Shown here: in pieces, positions 35,748 to 44,428 of the stretch
Position numbering within the stretch: position 1 is the first letter of the stretch
How the letters are laid out: each line of letters opens with the position of its first letter
Source: a virus
Reading direction: 5' to 3' (one strand)
IMG/VR virus record: IMGVR_UViG_3300037486_000321
Span: 1 to 64,000 of that record
DNA length: 64,000 bases
Program-made: the position numbers and the translations under genes
Notes under the pieces: generated by a model
Databases searched by the model: none
What the model saw: the letters and a program-made list of their open reading frames with translations, nothing else
Told to the model about the DNA's origin: nothing

Positions 35748-38700
35748 ATGGCACAATATGATATTCGATTAGAGCAGAATGTTCATGCAACATTAGTTGA
35801 ATATTCAGAGAAATTTATCCACTTGAGTAAAGGGGATTTATTGTCTGCTGATACTAGTCATGTCCCAACGGTATTGGCTGCAGGTACAGATGGTTATTAT
35901 TTGAAGAGGGATGATGCTGAGACAACAGGATTGAAGTGGGTTACAGCTCCGGGTGGATGTACCTTATCAGGGGTAACTGACAATACTATTTGTACTGTTA
36001 CTGGAGCCAATGCTATTCAGGGAGAAGCAAACCTGACTTGGAATAGTAGTAATGTATTAGGGATAGCTGGTGATATTAATTTCTCAGGAGCAGATCGGAC
36101 CATACTTGGTGGGGCAGGAACAGCCGCAGCTGGATACGATGTAATAATAAGAGGTGGTACTGGTGGTGCTACAAACTATGCTGGTGGGGATGTTCACATT
36201 CGTGGAGGTACTCCAAATGGATCAGGTGTTTATGGAAAATTATATCTTGGATGTAGTGGGGCTGGAGTATCTTATGTAGATGAAACATTTATTCAACCAT
36301 CGGCAACAGGTACTGGATATACAAGTTTATTGGCAGTGGATGTAAACTGTGAACTTTATTCTATTACATTTTCAAACCATGCTGTGGCGGACTATGTAGT
36401 AACAACTGATACTTCTGGTGGATTAAATGGAGAAGCGAATCTAACATTTGATGGATCATATTTATCAGTGACAAGTTATGTTGTAGTTCCATCAGCTACA
36501 GGAAGATATGTGTTTGGTACATCTGCTGATGGTGATTCATATTTCTATGAGCAAACGGATGATACCTACATAAGATTGTGCATGGGCAGTACAGACAGAT
36601 GGTTGTGGGGTACTGGAACTTTTTGTGGTGTAATTGCTACTGCTGGAGCCGTGTTAAATGAAGCAGTAACCGCAACCAACCCAACTTTATGTCCTGACAG
36701 ATCAGATTTAACATTAGGAATTGGAGGAAGTGGAACAAGTGATTATTTATCTCTTATTGTTGCTTCAACTGAGTATATAAGATTAACAGTTACAGAAGTT
36801 ACCGTAACAGGAAATATATATCTTGCAACAGGAGCTGATCGTACAATAAAAGTTGCAGATGGTACAACAACGGCTTATGATTTAACCATCAGGGCTGGAT
36901 ATACAACTAGTGCTGCACAGGCTGGTGATTTGTATTTATATGGTGGACAGAATGCAAACGGAAATGGTGGATTTGTTTATATTTATGGTGGACAGGGCAC
37001 TGGGGCAGGAGGTACTACTTATATTTATGGGGGAACTGGATCAGGAACAGGTGGGCCATTATATCTTATTGGTGGTTCAGGAGGTTCGGGTGGTGGTAGT
37101 CTTTATATAAGGGGTGGAGATGGCACGGCTACAGATGGTACTATTTATATTGGGGATTCTACTACAACGTATATATCATTAGGCAGTGCCGCAGTTGGTA
37201 GTGCCACAGCTGAAGTAGGGGAATATTTATTCTTGGATGCAACTGATGGGTATTTGAAAAAAGCTACAAACAGTCTGGTTTCTGTAACCCCTACTCCTGT
37301 TGACGGGCAGATTGCTGTTTGGACAAGTGCTACGAATCTTGAAGGTACAACGGCCTTAACTTATAGCAGTGATAAGGTTACATTGACCGAAAGTTATAAT
37401 GGAGATGTTGGTTTTACAATTAGCAATACTAGTGCTAGTAATGCAGCAAGAGCAGTGTATACTGCTTCATCAGATGGGGCAACCATGTATCTTATGGCAA
37501 CTGGGACAACTTATGCTACAACACAATGGGGATTGGCTGGTAGTGATGTTGGTGAATTAATGGCATCATCCAGTTGTTCACGGGTAATTATTGGATATAA
37601 TACAACAGCTGCTTCACATATGTACCTTGCTGTAGGTCCAATAGCTAGTGCCACCGCTGTCAGTTTGATTGATTTATATTATTATTCTACTGATACTCAA
37701 ATGTATGTAGGAATTGGTGCTGCTGCGATACCTACTTCAAAATTATATGTTTATCAAAATCTGGCTTCTACATGGGCTGGGTATTTTTATAATGATTCAT
37801 CTACAGGGGATGGATTATATGTAAAGACAGATGGAACAACAACTTCAGAATATGCTCTGCAAGTTGAAACTGGGGGAACTGGGGCATTTGAGGTTTATGC
37901 GGATGGAAGTGTTTCTATAAATTCAACTTCTGGAGTTCCTTTATATATTGGCGGTGTTATTGACTCATCTGTTGCGTGGGATTGGATGGAAATACAACTT
38001 ACGGCTACCACTACCTTGGGTATTGGAGAAGGAATTAGTATACGTTTTGATGGAACATCTGATCAACTGGGATATTTAACATTTGTAAGAGATACTGCTA
38101 CTGCAGGTTATGGTAAATTCCTGCTGCAGGTTTCAAAGAGTACTTTGAGTACACCAGGGGTATATGATGATATAATAATAGACAGTGCTGGTGATATATG
38201 GCTTGGGTATACTGGGAATACTCCATTGGTGACTATATATGAATACGTAGGAATTGGTATAGCGGCCAGTTCATCTTATAATCTGAGGGTGGATGGAAAT
38301 ACTTATGTAGGTACTTATCTTGGTATAGGAGTGGCTCCCAGTTCGTCTTATGCATTGTATGCTTACAAGAGTGCTACAAGTCAATATGCCGCACTATTTC
38401 AAAATGCTGGGGCTGCTTCTACTGCTTGGGGAATCAATATTCGAGCAGGTAGTACATCTTATGCCTGTGCTCGTTGGATTAATTTTGATGATTCAGATGG
38501 TACTCAAACTGGTTGGATTTCTTCAACTAATAGTACGGATATTGCTATTGTAGCGGCATCAGATGTCAGACTAAAAACTAATATAGATACATATAGTGCA
38601 GATGCCTTACAATTACTTGAGTGTATTCCAATTAATACATTTGAATTTATAAAGCAGGTAGGTCTGGAAGGTCATAAGCCAAGGGTTGGTTATATAGCAC

Positions 38701-38897
38701 AATATGTTGAACCTATGTTTCCTGATATGGTAGAGTATGATGAAATATCAGATGTTTATGGAGTTAAGAAACAAACCCTGATTCCAATAATGCATAAAGG
38801 GATTAATCAATTATATAACCAAACAAAAGATCATGAATCAAGGATAAAAGTGCTAGAAGATGAACTTCAGGCACTCAAATCAACAATAGTTACTTAA
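35748..38897 (+). CDS. tail fibre/spike with shared anchor and S74 chaperone (copy B)
   Basis: The 1049-residue protein shares the first ~65 residues with the preceding fibre (IRLEQNVHATLVEYSEKFIH). Gly-rich repeats (YGGTGSGTGGPLYLIGGSGG) and long beta-rich shaft segments follow. The last 112 residues, from SDVRLKTNI at residue 938, match the peptidase S74 intramolecular chaperone, which trimerises the fibre and then cuts itself off before the serine. HKGINQLYNQ and a terminal coiled coil support this. The mature fibre should therefore end near residue 937. Confidence 0.83.
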   Translation: MAQYDIRLEQNVHATLVEYSEKFIHLSKGDLLSADTSHVPTVLAAGTDGYYLKRDDAETTGLKWVTAPGGCTLSGVTDNTICTVTGANAIQGEANLTWNSSNVLGIAGDINFSGADRTILGGAGTAAAGYDVIIRGGTGGATNYAGGDVHIRGGTPNGSGVYGKLYLGCSGAGVSYVDETFIQPSATGTGYTSLLAVDVNCELYSITFSNHAVADYVVTTDTSGGLNGEANLTFDGSYLSVTSYVVVPSATGRYVFGTSADGDSYFYEQTDDTYIRLCMGSTDRWLWGTGTFCGVIATAGAVLNEAVTATNPTLCPDRSDLTLGIGGSGTSDYLSLIVASTEYIRLTVTEVTVTGNIYLATGADRTIKVADGTTTAYDLTIRAGYTTSAAQAGDLYLYGGQNANGNGGFVYIYGGQGTGAGGTTYIYGGTGSGTGGPLYLIGGSGGSGGGSLYIRGGDGTATDGTIYIGDSTTTYISLGSAAVGSATAEVGEYLFLDATDGYLKKATNSLVSVTPTPVDGQIAVWTSATNLEGTTALTYSSDKVTLTESYNGDVGFTISNTSASNAARAVYTASSDGATMYLMATGTTYATTQWGLAGSDVGELMASSSCSRVIIGYNTTAASHMYLAVGPIASATAVSLIDLYYYSTDTQMYVGIGAAAIPTSKLYVYQNLASTWAGYFYNDSSTGDGLYVKTDGTTTSEYALQVETGGTGAFEVYADGSVSINSTSGVPLYIGGVIDSSVAWDWMEIQLTATTTLGIGEGISIRFDGTSDQLGYLTFVRDTATAGYGKFLLQVSKSTLSTPGVYDDIIIDSAGDIWLGYTGNTPLVTIYEYVGIGIAASSSYNLRVDGNTYVGTYLGIGVAPSSSYALYAYKSATSQYAALFQNAGAASTAWGINIRAGSTSYACARWINFDDSDGTQTGWISSTNSTDIAIVAASDVRLKTNIDTYSADALQLLECIPINTFEFIKQVGLEGHKPRVGYIAQYVEPMFPDMVEYDEISDVYGVKKQTLIPIMHKGINQLYNQTKDHESRIKVLEDELQALKSTIVT

Positions 38898-38919
38898 CCA
38901 AAGTTAAATTTTAAACAAA

Positions 38920-39249
38920 ATGAAAATTAAAACTTTAAATCAGACAATCCTAAACACGGATGATCAACCAATTCTGAGGGAAAGTGGTCAACTCAGATTG
39001 AGAGATGTTATTGAAAATTCTATTCTTGCCCCATTAGAAGGGGATGATGAAAAGAAAAAGTATGACCGCTGGGAGATTTACAAGCTAATCAAACATGCTA
39101 GTAGTGAAGTTAGTCTTACGGCAGAGCAAATTGCTACAATCAAAAAAGCTATTGGAAAACTGCAACCCCCACTGATCCTTGGTCAGTGCTTTGAAATGCT
39201 GGAAGGTGAAGCCGAAATGACAGTTGAAAAAGGAGGACATAAAAAATAA
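38920..39249 (+). CDS. conserved hypothetical phage protein
   Basis: The 109-residue, mostly helical protein carries QTILNTDDQPILRESGQLRL and KYDRWEIYKLIKHASSEVSL, then LTAEQIATIKKAIGKL and a charged tail. I have seen similar proteins between fibre and lysis genes in other phages, but no function is known to me. It starts behind an A-rich leader. Confidence 0.6.
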   Translation: MKIKTLNQTILNTDDQPILRESGQLRLRDVIENSILAPLEGDDEKKKYDRWEIYKLIKHASSEVSLTAEQIATIKKAIGKLQPPLILGQCFEMLEGEAEMTVEKGGHKK

Positions 39250-39267
39250 CCTTTAATCTCAATTACA

Positions 39268-39642
39268 ATGGATAAGGCTACAATTGATTTTATTACCAAG
39301 ACAACTGATCAGCAAAATGAGCACTTTGAAAAGCTGATCAGCATGAAGGATGAAAATGATTCCTTAAAATTCAAGGCTGTCCAGAAGGCAATTGATACTG
39401 GTCTGGATATGATAGCATTAGAACTTCGTCAAAGGAATGGAAACATTGAAAAGATGCAAAAGGAACTTTGTGAAGTTAAGGATCATACCAGCTGGTGGAG
39501 ATTCTTTCAACGCAATCCAAAGGTGACTGCGGTTACATTAATACTGACCGTAGTAGGAAGTTTGGTATTGTTTGGTATTAAGATCAATGAAGATGGTGTA
39601 GGAATATCTTTATTCCAACATATTATAGAAAAGATATTTTAG
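39268..39642 (+). CDS. coiled-coil membrane-anchored protein (lysis region)
   Basis: The 124-residue protein has a long hydrophilic helix (about 1-75) that may form a coiled coil, and a single membrane segment at about 89-108 (VTAVTLILTVVGSLVLFGI). The layout recalls XhlA-type or other lysis accessory proteins. It is followed by a multi-pass membrane protein and a third membrane protein, so the three may form the lysis cassette. This is inferred from topology only. Confidence 0.55.
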   Translation: MDKATIDFITKTTDQQNEHFEKLISMKDENDSLKFKAVQKAIDTGLDMIALELRQRNGNIEKMQKELCEVKDHTSWWRFFQRNPKVTAVTLILTVVGSLVLFGIKINEDGVGISLFQHIIEKIF

Positions 39643-39668
39643 TTGTCTAAATTTTAAAAATTAAAATT

Positions 39669-40082
39669 ATGAAAAAGATGTTTTTGTTTTTGGTTTTGCT
39701 GTTTGGTTCTCTGGCATTGTTTGCTCAGGAACCAGAAGTACCAGCAGATGTAAGTGATCTACTGAGTAACCTTGGTGTTTACCTTGGATCACTGGCAGGA
39801 CTCGCAGGTATTGTGATCTTCCTTACAGGTATTCTTAATACTGTACTTAAAATCACAAAGGCTTGGCTCAAGTTTGTGGTCGCTATCGTAGTAGCTCTTG
39901 TCTTGGCAGTGGTAACTAACCTATTAAACTTTGGTTTGTTTGCTGAATCTGCTTGGCTTGAAACTATACTTTATGGAGTAGGATTGGGGGTGGTTGCTGG
40001 AGGTATTTTTGATATTCCAACAATAAAGATTCTTGTAAACATTCTTCTTTCCTTATTATTAAAATTTAAAAAACCCGAATGA
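39669..40082 (+). CDS. membrane protein with signal peptide, holin candidate
   Basis: The 137-residue protein has an N-terminal signal peptide (KKMFLFLVLLFGSLALFAQE, probable cleavage after FA), then about three membrane segments (LAGLAGIVIFLTGIL; LKFVVAIVVALVLAVV; TILYGVGLGVVAGGIF). The FAQ ending is typical of Bacteroidota exported proteins. Size, segments and position at the end of the late unit suggest a holin. Its start is preceded by TTTTAAAAATTAAAATT, a leader with no Shine-Dalgarno sequence. Confidence 0.6.
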   Translation: MKKMFLFLVLLFGSLALFAQEPEVPADVSDLLSNLGVYLGSLAGLAGIVIFLTGILNTVLKITKAWLKFVVAIVVALVLAVVTNLLNFGLFAESAWLETILYGVGLGVVAGGIFDIPTIKILVNILLSLLLKFKKPE

Positions 40083-40663
40083 AAAACGTGCTCATTGGGA
40101 TTGGGATTGCAGTTATCTTGATACTTCTCTTTTTATGTTTTCAATATGGAAAAAGAATTGGTACCAGGGAGGTTTCCAAACTTAAAGAGGTGATTGATAG
40201 TATAAATGCCATCCCACCAGATACCTTTATAGTGCGGGATACTATCAAACCTGATCCGGAAATCAGATGGAGGCAAGGAGAGGCAATACTTGTTCCTACA
40301 CCCATTGATACCTTTGGAGTCAATAAATATCCTGATAGCCTTGTCACTGCTGATCTGGCTATATATGTAAATGATGTAATTAAGGGGGTTATCCTAAGCA
40401 GAGATATAGGATATAAATTATTTGTTCCACAGATTATAACGGAAAGGGTTACGGTGATTGAGAAAGTTCCTACTATTGTGGATAGGCCAGTAGATTCAGA
40501 TGGGGTTCTGATTGGTGCTGGGCTTGGAGCAGGTGCCGGATTTGGTTGGTCTGCAGGAGCCGGGTACAAATATCAAAGAAGTGTTTTTGGTGTTGATTAT
40601 CTAAGATTTCAAGAACAGAATTACTGGCTACTGTCATATAAGTATTTGGTTTTTAAGTGGTGA
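40079..40663 (+). CDS. membrane-anchored periplasmic protein, possible spanin-like
   Basis: The 194-residue protein has an N-terminal membrane anchor (VLIGIGIAVILILLFLCF) and a periplasmic part with DSINAIPPDTFIVRDTIKPD and VPQIITERVTVIEKVPTIVD. A Gly-rich segment (GVLIGAGLGAGAGFGWSAGA) and aromatic strands at the end resemble part of an outer membrane-type barrel. Such proteins with 'DTxIVRDTI' repeats are common at the end of late operons in Bacteroidota phages. A spanin-like role is a guess. The ATGA overlap with the preceding gene indicates coupling. Confidence 0.55.
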   Translation: MKNVLIGIGIAVILILLFLCFQYGKRIGTREVSKLKEVIDSINAIPPDTFIVRDTIKPDPEIRWRQGEAILVPTPIDTFGVNKYPDSLVTADLAIYVNDVIKGVILSRDIGYKLFVPQIITERVTVIEKVPTIVDRPVDSDGVLIGAGLGAGAGFGWSAGAGYKYQRSVFGVDYLRFQEQNYWLLSYKYLVFKW

Positions 40664-40691
40664 GTGGAGGTTTAGTTTTAGTTAAGGTTAG

Positions 40692-40725
40692 CCCCCGGTT
40701 ACGAGTTGACTGGGGGTTTTCTTTT
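40692..40725 (+). terminator. strong Rho-independent terminator closing the late unit
   Basis: CCCCCGGT (40692-40699), loop of nine bases, ACTGGGGG (40709-40716) pair over eight positions with one G-U, followed by TTTTCTTTT. The rightward and leftward transcription units meet here. The reverse direction lacks a T-run, so it acts on the rightward unit. Confidence 0.85.
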
Positions 40726-41061
40726 GTGACTTGTTAATCCTGCAACATCTACAAATTCCCATTGGAATCTCTTATACATTCTTTTCTTTTTAATAGCATA
40801 TCTGATACCGGCAGGATCACCCTTAACATCCCGAGCAGCGATTGACAGGGCTGTGTATTGTTTCACATGATTTCCCCAACGGTCTATACTTACTACACAT
40901 TTCCCCAGGTTATGATGGACGGGACCTCTACCAATGTCAAACCCTATACCAATAGCCATGCATATTCTCTGTTGAATAAAGTTATAGCAAAGATGAGTAG
41001 GTAGATGAAACTCATGAATAATCTCTTCCGTTAAATGTTTAGCAGCTTTATCGTACTCCAT
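40699..41061 (-). CDS. NUMOD1/HTH-like DNA-binding protein
   Basis: The 120-residue protein has a helical N-terminus (HLTEEIIHEFHLPTHLCYNF) and a segment VVSIDRWGNHVKQYTALSIA followed by ARDVKGDPAGIRYAIKKKR. The second half resembles NUMOD1/IENR1-type helix-turn-helix units, which bind DNA in homing endonucleases and some regulators ('vvxiDxxGnxixxyxSxxxAa'). No nuclease domain is attached. Last gene of the leftward unit; its stop codon lies within the terminator hairpin of the other unit. Confidence 0.5.
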   Translation of the reverse strand: MEYDKAAKHLTEEIIHEFHLPTHLCYNFIQQRICMAIGIGFDIGRGPVHHNLGKCVVSIDRWGNHVKQYTALSIAARDVKGDPAGIRYAIKKKRMYKRFQWEFVDVAGLTSHKRKPPVNS

Positions 41062-41062
41062 A

Positions 41063-41668
41063 CTATTGTACTTTAGTTATTCCTTTATGAATACTTACTT
41101 CAAAAGTTCGATCAGCATAATTAGCCAGTATAGGTTCATGGGTAACAATGATAAATTGCAATCCTAACTTAACGGATAGCTCTTTAATCATCTGAGAAGC
41201 TCTTTCCTGCATGTCTGCCGATAGGAAACGTAAAGGCTCATCCAGTATTATTACATTACGTGTACGGGGCTGATTCATACTCCAGGAAGCTATTCTAAGG
41301 GCAAAAGCTGCCACATCCACTGCTCCACCACCACTGGCTGATAATGGATCAACCTTCTCCCCGCTACGCACAAAATAAAGGTCACACTCCGTTTTATTTC
41401 TTCTCTGGATAAATTCTACAGCTAAACCATAAGGATCGTCAAAAACGGCTTCTAAGGCCAGAGAAGTGATATCAGAGATGTGATATTGAAGTTGCTGTTG
41501 GGTTTTAATCCCTACTGCCCGAATAATCTCCCGTGCCTGTTCATGCCTGCGTAGACGGCGTTTACAATCCGTTACATCCACTTTTAGAGCATTTAGGTTG
41601 CTATCCATCTGTGCCTTCTGTCCCTTCTGATGTTCCAGAGTGTATCTAAGATGTTGTATGCTGTTCAT
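41063..41668 (-). CDS. SbcC/Rad50-like ATPase, C-terminal half
   Basis: The 201-residue protein has an N-terminal coiled coil (1-50) and then the C-terminal lobe of an ABC/SMC ATPase: signature loop SASGGGAVDVAAFALR (110-125), Walker B with VIILDEPLRFLS (139-150) and H-loop VTHEP (175-179). It has no Walker A. The missing N-terminal lobe is encoded about 10.5 kb away (52198-53259). Together with the SbcD-like nuclease the halves should form an Mre11-Rad50 type complex that processes DNA ends. The stop/start junction with the next upstream gene is ATGA. Confidence 0.8.
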   Translation of the reverse strand: MNSIQHLRYTLEHQKGQKAQMDSNLNALKVDVTDCKRRLRRHEQAREIIRAVGIKTQQQLQYHISDITSLALEAVFDDPYGLAVEFIQRRNKTECDLYFVRSGEKVDPLSASGGGAVDVAAFALRIASWSMNQPRTRNVIILDEPLRFLSADMQERASQMIKELSVKLGLQFIIVTHEPILANYADRTFEVSIHKGITKVQ

Positions 41669-42195
41669 ATTTCTTCTTTAATTATTTGTCCACTTCCAAT
41701 GAATGATAAATGGCAATCATGGTGTTGCTCTACTGCCGAGTATTCTAAAGAGGCTTCTGTTAAATAAATATCTCCAACATATTTATTCTTATCATACACA
41801 AATACAGCTTTCAATTTATCACCTCTACTCAAAGCATTAGTAAAAATCATGTACTCTACCTCTCCAGTGATTGCACTATTTATTTTGGGTACTTCTACAC
41901 CCCATCTAATTAATGTAGATGGGTAATATACCCAATTATCATCATGTACGTATGGAATTATATCACGTTCCATATTTAAGTTAAAGTTATAAGAATATCC
42001 CAGTAACCTATCATTGCCATCATATATAAAAATGCACTTGTTTGGGAAAGGACGAAGAATAGTTGGAACTCCTTCAGTGTGTTCTACTAATGGTGGAGGC
42101 ACTTCTTCAATAGCCCTCATTACTGGGGTAGGAACCAGTGCTACAATAGTGGCACCAAATAGGGAACGGAAGAAATCACGCCTGTCTACTTTCAT
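41665..42195 (-). CDS. exported protein with Tat-like signal
   Basis: The 176-residue protein begins MKVDRRDFFRSLFGATIVAL: twin arginine, FF and a hydrophobic stretch ending VPTPVMRA, as in Tat signal peptides. The mature part is beta-rich (NKCIFIYDGNDRLLGYSYNF; KLKAVFVYDKNKYVGDIYL) without recognised motifs. A folded export substrate in a phage early-type operon is unusual. It overlaps the neighbours on both sides, including the SbcC C-terminal half. Function unknown. Confidence 0.6.
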   Translation of the reverse strand: MKVDRRDFFRSLFGATIVALVPTPVMRAIEEVPPPLVEHTEGVPTILRPFPNKCIFIYDGNDRLLGYSYNFNLNMERDIIPYVHDDNWVYYPSTLIRWGVEVPKINSAITGEVEYMIFTNALSRGDKLKAVFVYDKNKYVGDIYLTEASLEYSAVEQHHDCHLSFIGSGQIIKEEI

Positions 42196-42418
42196 ACTTC
42201 TCCTCCAGTTCCTCTAATCCTTTTTCAATATTGGCATTTAGATTGGCTATATCTTCTTCAAAAGTCTCCATAAGTTTTTCTGCTTCCTTGATAGAATTAC
42301 ATTTCCAGTCATCCTTCAGTTGTTTCATCAGGGCAGTTTGTTGCCCTTTGAGTTCAGCAGTAGATTGTTTGGCTTCTTCAATCTGCTGTTTTAATTTCAT
42401 TAATCCTCTTGCATCCAT
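42176..42418 (-). CDS. small coiled-coil protein near SbcC half
   Basis: The 80-residue protein is almost fully helical (LMKLKQQIEEAKQSTAELKG and EEDIANLNANIEKGLEELEE) with a single Cys at residue 39. Its character is that of the coiled-coil arm of SbcC proteins, and it lies next to the C-terminal ATPase half, so it may be a third piece of the arm. This link is inferred. It overlaps the next gene by 20 bases. Confidence 0.6.
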   Translation of the reverse strand: MDARGLMKLKQQIEEAKQSTAELKGQQTALMKQLKDDWKCNSIKEAEKLMETFEEDIANLNANIEKGLEELEEKYESRQA

Positions 42419-42429
42419 AGTATTTAATT

Positions 42430-42615
42430 TTAACTGGCAGAGGGATCAAAATCAGTAGGACTAAGATGTTTCCGTACTGGTTCTTTCTCTGATTTGCCAT
42501 TTAGTAACTTCGTTAATTGTTTCAGTACTTGTTTCATCCTCCAACGAAATGGATGATTCTTTTTGAAAAGATATTCCGTACGGGAATATGCTTTGCCTTT
42601 TAAATTTCCTTTCAT
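42430..42615 (-). CDS. small basic hypothetical protein
   Basis: The 61-residue Lys/Arg-rich protein (KAYSRTEYLFKKNHPFRWRM) has no signal or membrane segment. It overlaps the methyltransferase stop as ATGA. No function recognised; nucleic-acid binding is possible from its charge. Confidence 0.5.
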   Translation of the reverse strand: MKGNLKGKAYSRTEYLFKKNHPFRWRMKQVLKQLTKLLNGKSEKEPVRKHLSPTDFDPSAS

Positions 42616-43238
42616 AGTTTTGTCAATTTAACTTTCATTGCTGTAATAACATTATTCCAACACCGGGTGGCAAACTTCTTCTCATCATCACTCTGATATT
42701 TTACATCCTCAAAATAATAATACCCCATAAGTTTGAAATCAAAGTCTGCTTTGATATTATAGTGTTCCAGATTGCTCACCAACAACCACTCTTTATTAAA
42801 GTACCTGTAAGTAACTTCTGTTATACATCGGCAATGGGTTGGATCTTGATGAGCCAAGCCACTTGTATAATAAGGAGTGGTTATATAGGCTTCTCCTCGT
42901 GGTTTTAATATGCGGTGCAGTTCTTCCATGAATAAGATAAGCCCATCGGAAGGAGCTTCAAGATCATTTTCTTCTTGCATAAGTTTGATCTGAAGATCAG
43001 CCCAACTATCAGATTCTTTAATTAATCTGACTAATCTTCTTGCTATGGTATCATGTGGAATATGCTCCAAGTAGTGATTACATATTACTTCAATAGCGGA
43101 GTCATCTTCAATTGGCCACGGATAATCTTCCAGGTTCCAAACATAATCTACATTTGGAGCTGTTGCTTTATCTATATTGAAATACCCTTCAATACGTTGC
43201 TGCCCACTTGCTAGATTTAATTTAAGTTGGTTTATCAT
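42612..43238 (-). CDS. SAM-dependent methyltransferase (class I)
   Basis: The 208-residue protein has motif I as LNLASGQQRIEGYFNID (7-23), then LEDYPWPIEDDSAIEVICNH, and EELHRILKPRGEAYITTPYY further on, as in type 11/FkbM-like small-molecule or sugar methyltransferases. It carries an insert around residues 75-95 (DSWADLQIKLMQEENDLEAP). It is coupled (ATGA) to the sugar transferase gene just upstream, so a sugar or glycan is a likely substrate. Confidence 0.75.
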   Translation of the reverse strand: MINQLKLNLASGQQRIEGYFNIDKATAPNVDYVWNLEDYPWPIEDDSAIEVICNHYLEHIPHDTIARRLVRLIKESDSWADLQIKLMQEENDLEAPSDGLILFMEELHRILKPRGEAYITTPYYTSGLAHQDPTHCRCITEVTYRYFNKEWLLVSNLEHYNIKADFDFKLMGYYYFEDVKYQSDDEKKFATRCWNNVITAMKVKLTKL

Positions 43239-44014
43239 TTAGTATCTTTTATTTTAAAAACACCAGAACCACCTGTAGCATTTGCTGATTTGTAATATGA
43301 ATCCCATCCTAAAGGTTCATATTTCTGTACAGATTCAGGAACATGCCAAGCCTTTACATGATCTTTCAGTTTACTTATTTTTATTTCATCAGAGGTCATA
43401 TACCAATGAATACAGAATGCCTTTCCTTTTATGTAATCATGCCTATCCCGTATATCAGCTATTTTATCTGTTTTTAATCCGAATCGGGCAATGTTATGAG
43501 ACAAAGCATAATCATCAATCAAATGTTCTTTTGTTATTCCGGCATTCATTTCCTCATGTGTAGGGAAGATATTATCAAAGGCTGCTGCAGGAGATACTTC
43601 CAAAGGTCTCCACATATCCAGGCACCAGTTACTACCTATGGTAAACCAGTTACCAGTTCCCCAGTGCTGACCATGCCTTAAAAAGTATTCATCATATTTC
43701 CACCTTACACATGCCATATCTGCTCCCCAGTGAGCAACAGTATCTTTGTTTAGGAAAATAGTCCAATCTGGTGAAGCAGGATGGATCAGGGCATCACTAT
43801 CAATATAAATATTCCACTCATTACCCATCTCCCTACCCAGTTGAAATATTTGAAGTTTTTCGTAAGTGATTGGCCATTGTGGGAACTTTCGCTCAGTGAT
43901 TACATGAAATTGTGCTCCAATCTTATCAGCATAATACTTGAGCAGTGGGTATGTAATTGCTGTTATTTCTGGACAGTAATTATTAATGTTTAATGTAAAT
44001 ATTGTTTTTTTCAT
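43235..44014 (-). CDS. GT-A type sugar transferase (GT8-like), copy 2
   Basis: The 259-residue paralogue of the gene at 937-1701 has the same start (KKTIFTLNINNYCPEIT), ERKFPQWPITYEKLQIFQLG and DSD site (NIYIDSDALIHP, 68-79), plus IDDYALSHNIARFGLKTDK. It differs mainly in the last 60 residues, which could change the acceptor. It is coupled to the methyltransferase by ATGA, suggesting that a sugar is added and methylated. Two copies in separate transcription units suggest different timing or targets. Confidence 0.72.
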   Translation of the reverse strand: MKKTIFTLNINNYCPEITAITYPLLKYYADKIGAQFHVITERKFPQWPITYEKLQIFQLGREMGNEWNIYIDSDALIHPASPDWTIFLNKDTVAHWGADMACVRWKYDEYFLRHGQHWGTGNWFTIGSNWCLDMWRPLEVSPAAAFDNIFPTHEEMNAGITKEHLIDDYALSHNIARFGLKTDKIADIRDRHDYIKGKAFCIHWYMTSDEIKISKLKDHVKAWHVPESVQKYEPLGWDSYYKSANATGGSGVFKIKDTK

Positions 44015-44039
44015 TCTATTACTTTAAAATAATTTGTAT

Positions 44040-44423
44040 TTAAAAAGTTATCTTAATTCCTATGGAAGGAATATAAGCGGTATCATCAAATTTTGATAAA
44101 TAAATCATAATCCTATTTTGACGATTCGTTCCACTTATCCAAAGAGGAATTCCAATACTCGCAGCCACCAAACCCACACCTATTAAAACTTTACCTGTTT
44201 CTGCCTGACTATTCAAAATCAACCCTCCCACCAACGCTGGTACTCCTGCGGCCGTTAACACAATACCAACAGTTGCGGTACCTGTTGCTGTAGCGTAAGC
44301 CGTATATAATTGTTTTTCAGACATTTCACTCAAATGTATCACACTATCTGGCTTATGATGATACGGTTGTGCATTTACCAATGCACTGTAAACAAATAAT
44401 AAAATAATAATTAGATTTTTCAT
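44040..44423 (-). CDS. exported membrane protein with signal peptide
   Basis: The 127-residue protein has a signal peptide (NLIIILLFVYSALVNAQP, cut after NA) and a mature part with LHLSEMSEKQLYTAYA-type helix (here IHLSEMSEKQLYTAYAT) and two membrane segments (GIVLTAAGVPALVGGLIL; VLIGVGLVAASIGIPLWI). The fold recalls small Bacteroidota envelope proteins. Function in the phage is unknown; a change of the host envelope is possible. Confidence 0.55.
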   Translation of the reverse strand: MKNLIIILLFVYSALVNAQPYHHKPDSVIHLSEMSEKQLYTAYATATGTATVGIVLTAAGVPALVGGLILNSQAETGKVLIGVGLVAASIGIPLWISGTNRQNRIMIYLSKFDDTAYIPSIGIKITF

Positions 44424-44428
44424 AGCTA

